DNA from: Candidatus Sumerlaeota bacterium | Lineage (GTDB): Bacteria; Sumerlaeota; Sumerlaeia; MWCT01; JAGHBZ01 | Length of the DNA stretch: 7,835 nucleotides | Reading direction: 5' to 3' | NCBI GenBank assembly: GCA_021160705.1 | Contig: JAGHBZ010000165.1 | Span: 1 to 7,835 of the forward strand | Shown here: piece after piece, positions 1 to 6,000 of the stretch | Position numbering within the stretch: the stretch's first letter is position 1 | Layout: every line of letters begins with the position of its first letter | Notes under the pieces: model-generated | Told to the model about the DNA's origin: nothing | The model's input: only the letters and a program-made list of their open reading frames with translations | Database searches by the model: none | Position numbers and translations under genes: made by a program

Positions 1-201
1 ATCAATAGCAATAACCAGCAGGCACCATCCTCTACTGAGTGGAAGACTTACGACCTGTTCTTTAACCCGGATGTTACTGGTAGTTCTGACAATCAGGTTA
101 TCTTTTCTTTTGACATCCTGAGCTTTGACCCGGCGGATGATACGAGTAGCTGGCTGTATCTGGAGAATGTCATCGTGGAAGAGGTCTTTATTACGCCATA
201 A
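1..201 (+). CDS. C-terminal end of a secreted-type protein sharing the recurring C-terminal domain (5' truncated by window edge)
   Basis: Frame 1 is open from the first base to a TAA at 199-201 and encodes 66 residues. The start lies outside the window. The segment contains NNQQAPS, FFNPDVTGSSDNQ, FDILSFDPADDTSSWLYLE and a terminal FITP. It aligns along its whole length with the ends of the two tandem domains of the large minus-strand beta-helix protein, which have VNSFNQQAPS, FNPDVTGAGDN, FDIMSFDPADDVNSWLYLD and a terminal TINP. Both proteins therefore end with the same module at almost the same residue. The domain looks like an all-beta, jelly-roll-type module of the carbohydrate-binding or C-terminal anchor kind; this is inferred from its beta-rich pattern and position and is not shown. 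The full gene is probably another large surface protein, convergent with the glycosidase-like gene. The reading frame and homology are clear; the function is unknown. Confidence 0.85.
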   Translation: MNSNNQQAPSSTEWKTYDLFFNPDVTGSSDNQVIFSFDILSFDPADDTSSWLYLENVIVEEVFITP

Positions 202-202
202 T

Positions 203-519
203 GAAGATTCTGGTATTCAAGAAGTTGCCCGGTCTAAATCAGCTATCAGCACCATATTCAGCGGTATTGAAGACTGGACAGGAAGAATGGATAAAGATTG
301 ACCAATTCCCAAAACAGAGCAGACCCTTGCATATTTTTCTGATTCTTCCACAGGGTTGGGCAGGCAAGCGAGAACGACTCCTCTTTTGTTACTTATTCAT
401 CTGCATTAACAGGAGGAAAGAAATCACAGGTGATTGAAGGTGGTGTTTACTTAGCCTCAGGTTGCTTTTTCACAGGAAATCTGGACTTGCGTTCCGCAGG
501 TGTCAGGAAACGGGGTTGA
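203..519 (+). pseudogene. Decayed, frameshifted copy of the recurring C-terminal domain
   Basis: Just after the TAA of the preceding gene, frame 2 reads EDSGIQEVARSKS, then IFSGIEDWTG, and hits TGA at 299-301. It continues through AYFSDSSTGLG. Between about 362 and 385 the similarity moves to frame 1, which reads SENDSSFVTYSSAL, QVIEGGVYLASG and TGNLDLRS before TGA at 517-519. The order of blocks matches the N-terminal half of the domain in the beta-helix protein: FTGGTQGWGYAG, LGLSPNGS, FSYWSSP, then IQDGKLYRARW. The remnant would thus be an old extra domain copy broken by one stop and one frameshift. Its 3' part overlaps, antisense, the last codons of the minus-strand glycosidase-like gene. 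The similarity is weak and was aligned by eye. A 78-residue open frame starting at 201 covers the same bases but shows no protein-like features. Confidence 0.35.
422..435 (-). terminator. Weak hairpin just downstream of the glycosidase-like gene
   Basis: Six-base arms AATCAC and GTGATT flank a 2-base centre. Read on the minus strand, the hairpin lies 11 bases after the TAA of the glycosidase-like gene and is followed by TTTC-rich sequence (TCTTTCC). The stem is short and AT-rich, and the tail is not a clean T run, so termination activity is doubtful. No better terminator is visible in the convergent gap. Confidence 0.2.
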
Positions 520-2870
520 GGAAATTCTCTTATTATATTTTGGCTCTTCTTTGCCTCTTCCGCAAAATGCCGTTGCCACTCAGCACGCCACCAGTGAAAT
601 ACTTCTTCCAGACTTGCGGGCGAAAAATCCTTTTTCCTCTTTCCGATTAAAGTGATTTCGTGCATCTTTGGCGTTATCTCAATTCGCTCCCCTGAACGTG
701 ACAGACGCTTTTCACCGCATTTGACTTCACTTACTTCGTAGAAACGGGGTATGTGAATATAGATATGTGCGGGCAAGGTATGGAATCTTGGTTCCCATTT
801 TATTATCAGCCCTGAAGGTGTAGTTATAATTCTTAACAATTTTACCAGCCCAAAATCCGTCGGTGCATTTTTCACTTCAATGGGTTTTTCTGGCACAAGC
901 CAGGCTGGTGAAATAAGTGAGCAGAGGTGCAGGTCAGCTCCATCCTCCCGAATAAAGCAATTTCGGAGAAGAGTGCAAAATTTTGCAGCGAACCATCCAT
1001 GGGGGGAATAGTTATGCCCGAAGTCACGGTTCTTCCAGGGCACAACTCCGAACTCCCATCCTGCATCTTCGCTGGTCGTATGAAGTGCCATAGAATAGAG
1101 GTCCCTCAGTGCATCAGCCTGTTCACCACGGGCAAGGTCGGTCTCAGCAACATATTCCGTCAGGTAAAGGTGAAGTTTCCCTGACCAGGTCATCAGTCCT
1201 TCAGCGTATTTATGAGCACGGACGTGCTTAACGGTCTTTATGATGCGTTCATCGTCAGGACGTAGAACCTCTGTGGGATAAAATCCAATCAGGTTTCCCC
1301 AGTCCTGCCCGGAAATGTATACATAACCCCAGAGCTCAATCTTTTCTCCACCATCCACGTCCATTCCCGGAGGTATGTAACCGCATTTCTCTATGCGTTT
1401 ATCAAGTAACTTAAGGAAATGCCTTTTATACTCGTCATACATTTGCCAGAGTTCCTTGGCTCTGGGTTTATCGCCAATGGCATCAGCCAATCTTGCCACT
1501 GTGCGAAGTCCCAGGAGTGCCCAGAAATTATGCCCGGTATATCGCCCTTTAAGGAGTTCGTTATCCATTGCGTCTGTGGGTGGCAACAGCCCCATCTCAT
1601 CATTGTTTCTTGTTTCTTTTAGCCAGTCTATTGCCCGCAGACACCGGGGATAAATAAATTTCAGCCAGTTCTGGTCGCGGGTGATAAAATAATGCTGCCC
1701 CAACGCCCAGAGCGTCTGTCCAAACCCATCCAGTTGTCCTGATTGTGAGAGGAAATTTCCGTTTTCATTCTGGAATTTTAGGAAGTAGCGAAGGATGTCT
1801 TCAGCGACCTTATGAAGTCCCTGCAGGTCATAGCTCCGTGCAATAAATGCCCCATCGCGCAGCCAGAAGTTGTTGTAGTGAAGTTTGTTGACTGTTTGCA
1901 CAAAGTCGCCGTTTCGCCGTTCGCAACTCATCAGGTCGTACGCACGCGAGGCATAAAAGAGATTAACGATTTTCTCTTCCGGGAGATTGAGCTGGAGTCC
2001 CTGAGTCAGCCATCGTCGCCAGTATCGGCGTGCAGAAGCTATCTCCTGGTCAAAAGAGAGTTGATAAATTGAATTAATGAACTTCTTACGAGTTATCGGA
2101 ACAGGTTGCGAGGGAAAGATAAATCTAAGATTTTTGCTCTCACCGGGTTTCAGTTTGAACTCATACCGGGCAATCAGGACAGGTGTTTGCTCCAGCACAT
2201 ATAGCTCACGAGCAGTAAATGGAGTAGTGTAGTTCTGCTCTCTGGTCGCCATTAGCCTGGCACTCTGAGATAGGTCAGCAAAATATATCACGTTATCATC
2301 CCATATAGCCTCGCCTTTCTTACCCCAGGAGTAGTGCCGTTCTGGTCTAAAGCTGGTCTTTTTAATCCTGCGCAAATGACGGCTACCTGCTCTAATGGCA
2401 CTGCCAACACCAAAAACAGCCTCCTTCCCGCTGGTCGTTACATTTTTCACTTCCACATTTACCCAGTTTAACAAGGCGGACTCCTTGCCAGGGGACTTCC
2501 AGCAAAAGACAGTGAACTTATAAGAGATGCCATCTTTTTCAATCGTCCAGTGATGAATGGGTATGCCCCCGGGCTCAATTTGGCGGACCCGCTGGCAGAG
2601 AGGATGAAGCTCCTTGCCTCCCATAAATAACAAAGTGGCATAACCATTGTAAAGCCAGCCCTCTGGTAGGATTTGTGTGACCTCACGGGTATCTTTCAGA
2701 GAGAGTTGATTGGTGGGGAAAAGGGGGTAACAGAATGGTTTGTCTTGTGGGTCAATCTCAAGACTCACCACAGGCACACTGGTTGTCGTCATAGCTAATC
2801 CTCCTGAGAGAAAGTACATTAAAATAATTTTTAGGATAATTATCCTTTCCCATCTGTGGAAAGTGGACAT
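447..2870 (-). CDS. Exported six-hairpin (alpha/alpha) barrel glycoside-hydrolase-like protein
   Basis: This 807-residue protein has the architecture of GH15/GH63/GH78-type six-hairpin glycosidases. Residues 1-26 form a probable signal peptide: basic start, hydrophobic IIILKIILMYFL, then SGGLA. Residues about 35-270 are beta-rich, like the N-terminal sandwich of these enzymes. A helix with RRYWRRWL (281-288) leads into the barrel (about 295-650). Motifs seen are NNFWLRDGAF (333-342), resembling the conserved Trp-x-Arg-Asp substrate-site motif of GH15-like enzymes; QLDGFGQ (379-385); GLLPPTD (427-433); RGEQADALRDLY (581-592); TTSEDAGWE (598-606); and PHGW (623-626). Residues about 670-745 look like a small C-terminal beta domain, followed by a basic tail. 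Asp339, Asp381, Glu601 and Glu606 are candidate acidic catalytic or substrate-binding residues; I cannot assign the acid/base pair. The likely substrate is an oligo- or polysaccharide outside the cytoplasm. The first ATG has a strong ribosome binding site (AAGGAGG, 8-base gap). A second in-frame ATG at 2792 also has one and would remove the signal peptide. The gene lies 196 bases downstream of the beta-helix gene on the same strand. Fold assignment is fairly confident; family and substrate are not. Confidence 0.8.
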   Translation of the reverse strand: MSTFHRWERIIILKIILMYFLSGGLAMTTTSVPVVSLEIDPQDKPFCYPLFPTNQLSLKDTREVTQILPEGWLYNGYATLLFMGGKELHPLCQRVRQIEPGGIPIHHWTIEKDGISYKFTVFCWKSPGKESALLNWVNVEVKNVTTSGKEAVFGVGSAIRAGSRHLRRIKKTSFRPERHYSWGKKGEAIWDDNVIYFADLSQSARLMATREQNYTTPFTARELYVLEQTPVLIARYEFKLKPGESKNLRFIFPSQPVPITRKKFINSIYQLSFDQEIASARRYWRRWLTQGLQLNLPEEKIVNLFYASRAYDLMSCERRNGDFVQTVNKLHYNNFWLRDGAFIARSYDLQGLHKVAEDILRYFLKFQNENGNFLSQSGQLDGFGQTLWALGQHYFITRDQNWLKFIYPRCLRAIDWLKETRNNDEMGLLPPTDAMDNELLKGRYTGHNFWALLGLRTVARLADAIGDKPRAKELWQMYDEYKRHFLKLLDKRIEKCGYIPPGMDVDGGEKIELWGYVYISGQDWGNLIGFYPTEVLRPDDERIIKTVKHVRAHKYAEGLMTWSGKLHLYLTEYVAETDLARGEQADALRDLYSMALHTTSEDAGWEFGVVPWKNRDFGHNYSPHGWFAAKFCTLLRNCFIREDGADLHLCSLISPAWLVPEKPIEVKNAPTDFGLVKLLRIITTPSGLIIKWEPRFHTLPAHIYIHIPRFYEVSEVKCGEKRLSRSGERIEITPKMHEITLIGKRKKDFSPASLEEVFHWWRAEWQRHFAEEAKKSQNIIREFPQPRFLTPAERKSRFPVKKQPEAK
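2800..2805 (-). promoter_or_regulatory. Internal Shine-Dalgarno for an alternative start at Met27 of the glycosidase-like gene
   Basis: AGGAGG lies 7 bases upstream of an in-frame ATG whose A is at 2792. Starting there gives a 781-residue protein beginning MTTTSVPVVS and lacking the signal peptide. The same bases encode Ser-Gly-Gly in the signal peptide, so the match may be chance. It decides between an exported and a cytoplasmic product. Confidence 0.4.
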
Positions 2871-2878
2871 ATTTAAAA

Positions 2879-2885
2879 CCTCCTT
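2879..2885 (-). promoter_or_regulatory. Shine-Dalgarno for the full-length glycosidase-like start
   Basis: AAGGAGG is placed 8 bases before the ATG at 2870. Its strength and spacing support the longer start that includes the hydrophobic leader. A complementary CCTCCT lies about 50 bases upstream in the same transcript (2939-2934) and could pair with it. Confidence 0.75.
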
Positions 2886-2958
2886 CCTAACCTTAGAGTT
2901 TGCTCAGTATCCTTAATCTTGGGTCTTCAGTACAGGAGGAAAGGTAGACCACATAAAA

Positions 2959-3055
2959 GGCAAGGTATCCCACTCTCCTGCTATAGTTGTTAACCGATTT
3001 GTTTATTCTCTAAAACCAATGACCGGGATTACGAATCTATAGAATATACCTTGCC
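2959..3055. repeat. 97-bp element bounded by a perfect 10-bp inverted repeat
   Basis: GGCAAGGTAT at 2959-2968 is exactly complementary to ATACCTTGCC at 3046-3055, with 77 bases between. Inside, CTATAG at 2981-2986 can pair with CTATAG at 3037-3042, giving a nested second stem. On the minus strand the element lies 12 bases after the TAA... stop side of the beta-helix gene and upstream of the glycosidase-like start, and its 3' arm is followed by CTTTTAT. It could be a long-loop terminator or attenuator, a structured leader RNA, or a degenerate MITE-like insertion. No clear target-site duplication was found: AGACC occurs on both sides, but on the left it is 8 bases away from the arm. No convincing promoter for the glycosidase-like gene was found in 2871-3066. 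Confidence 0.45.
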
Positions 3056-3066
3056 AGACCTATTAC

Positions 3067-6000
3067 TTATGGATTGATGGTTACCTCCTGGAGAGTAGCG
3101 GAATCAAGATAGAGCCAGGAGTTTACATCATCGGCAGGGTCAAAGCTCATTATGTCAAATGACAGATTGACAAGGTTATCGCCAGCACCTGTGACATCCG
3201 GGTTGAATATGACTTCATAGGATTTCGGTTGAGTGTTTGACGGAGCCTGCTGATTAAAGCTATTCACTCCACGAGCCCACGCCTGCCAGGAGCCGAGTTG
3301 ATTTATTCGCAGACGAAACTGTACCGCAGAATCCGGGTCTGCCACGCTACTTTTCATAGTAAATTGAGCCTGGTACGCCTTGCCCTGTTGTATTGTAACG
3401 TTCGGGCTGACCCAGAATGAGAAACAGTTCACTGAACCATTGGGACTCAGCCCCAGCTGTCCGCCAGTGGAGGAGCTTGTAGGTTCATCATACGGAGGAA
3501 TCTGTCCGGCATAGCCCCAGCCCTGCGTGCCGCCAGTAAAATCATAGCTAATCACCTGAGCGCCCGGGGTTACACTCGCCTCATCTACCGTCATCTGGTC
3601 TAAATATAGCCAGGAGTAAGTATCGTCGTTGGGGTCAAAACTCATTATATCAAACGAAGCAACCACCTCATCATCACCACTGCCAGTGACCACAGGATTG
3701 AAGAACACATCATACCATTTAGAATTACCGATTGATGGAGCCTGCTGATTAAAGCTATTCACACCACGTTCCCAGCTCTGCCAGCTACCCTGCTGATTAA
3801 TCCTGAGTCGGAACTGCACTGTCAGGTCAGGGTCAGTTGCGGTGCTTTGTACCAGCCATCTTGCGCGATAAAGCTTGCCATCCTGAATCTGGAGCTGTGG
3901 ACTTGACCAGTAAGAGAACGCATACGTGGAACCCCCGGGACTCAGCCCTAAATCAATGAGTGCTGAGCTCAGTGGTTCGTCATAGGGAGGGATTTGACCG
4001 ACAAAATCCCAGTTCTCATCGCCGCTCTGAAATGTATAATTAGCCACGCGTACAGGGTAATACTCATCAGCGCCAATATCAAAATCAGAGCCATCCCCAC
4101 GTGGCTCAGCGGTTCCGTCATATCCTCGTGGGTCACCTTCAAAGTCCTGAGCTAATCCACTGATGAAGCCTCCAGCATCTATACAGACAGAGGAGCTGTC
4201 CAGATGAAAATCGGCATTAGTGGAATCTATAAGTCCTGCATTACCGTAGATATTGTCACTGACTTCCCCACCATTATTATTCACCACAACATTAAGGTCA
4301 TCCTCAGGAAAAGAGTATCTCTCCACGAACTCGTCATAATAATCGCACAATCCCTGGTCATCAAGATAATTATTGGTAAAGGCAGAGGGGTCGCTATTTG
4401 CATCGTATTCGTTGACCCCGACATAGTTCGCAAGAAAGAGATTATTCCGCAGGCTCGGGGCGGATTTTCGTATTAGTACTCCATTATTGTAATTATCATA
4501 AATGGTGTTGTTCACTACGGTAGAATCAGAATCAAACAGGAGACTGATGGCATCATCACGATTGCTCCAGATGAGGTTATTGGAAATTGTACTTGTGGAG
4601 TCATACTGACAGGTGATGCCATCCCAATTATTGTTAGTAATGAAATTTGCCTCAATAACTGAGTGGGAATTCTCATTTACATAAATCCCATTTTTTAGAT
4701 TATCTTTAACAGTATTTTCTACGATTGTGGGTGCACTATCATAATTAACCGAAATGCCATCCTGTTCATTTCTTTCAATGACGTTAGATTCAATCAGAGG
4801 AGCACAGTTTGAGTCCATATATATTCCGCATTCCCGATTTTCGGAGACTTCATTATGGCTGATTGTAGGGATACAATCGTCCATAAATTTTATTCCGGAG
4901 AGGATATTGTTCTGGATGGTGTTTCCTACAATGACAGGATTACTCTCGTTTCGGAAGAAAATACCATAACTTCCGTTTGAAGAAACGAGGTTAGCAAGAA
5001 TAAGAGGTGCTCCCCCATAAGCACGAATTCCATAGTCTTGATTATCGCTAATGTCGTTAAAGTACAAGCCTGCAAAAGACTTAAATAAATAAACCCCCGC
5101 CAGATACGTGGTATCAATATTGCAATTAGCAATGAAACCATTTGAATTCTGTTCACAATACACACCTATCTCGGCGGTGTTTATATCGAACCCATTGAGC
5201 TGAGCATCGCCCTGGAGGTGAAATACTGTAACCCCTTCGTCCCCAACCACCTCAGCGCCAGTGGCGTCAAGATATACCCCATCTGCGACCACGAGGTTGG
5301 CTTCATTGTAAGTCGCAGTGCCGACCCAGATTTTTACTTTATCCGACCCCTCTGGATAGTAAGGTGTCTCGCCGTCTGGATACGCTCCTATATCCTTTCC
5401 TAACCATCCAGTTCCTATACAGGGGGAGTCGGCTGAGAGATGGAGACTATGACTTGCCAGTGCCCATACTATCTGCTTAAACGGATGTGTTGGCGTCCCA
5501 TCGCTTATGTCTCCGGTGTAAAACCCATCTACATAGATGGGATTAGACAAACTAAAATTGCCCCATTTTACAAAAAGTGGGTCTCCGACGATATTGGCAA
5601 AGACCGAGCCTGGATAGTTCTGAACTAAATTATTGATATCATCTGCGGTGTTGTAGACCAGGGCGTTCTCGTCAAGATAATTCCCTTTTCCGTTCCCGTA
5701 AAAGCAATTATAGGAGACCTCGTTGGGGTCACTATACGCGTAGCGTTCCATTACGCCGTAGTGTTTGTTAAACGCAAATATATTATTTCGCAGAATAGGC
5801 GTAGCACTAATCTCAATAAATACTCCATTTGCAGAATTACGATAGAGCACATTATTAATAAGTGAAATATCAGAGCTGTTGCTACAGAAGACTCCATTGT
5901 TAGCATTACAAAAGATGACGCTTTTTTCTACAGATGCCTGAGCACCATCAATTATCTTAATCCCATTGTTTGCATTGCTAAATATAGTGGTCTCGCCGTT

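Noticed and set aside
201..437. 78-codon plus-strand open frame starting one base into the preceding stop codon
   Set aside because: No ribosome site of its own is evident, the composition is not protein-like, and the similarity to the recurring domain lies in the other two frames.
927..1653. Antisense and alternative-frame open frames inside the glycosidase-like gene
   Set aside because: The minus-strand 807-codon frame carries the conserved motifs throughout; the others have none.
4204..4476. Long antisense open frames inside the beta-helix gene (also at 4754-4969, 5218-5403, 5440-5628)
   Set aside because: They are by-products of the repetitive, Asn/Ile-rich coding strand; the sense frame is continuous and has clear domains.
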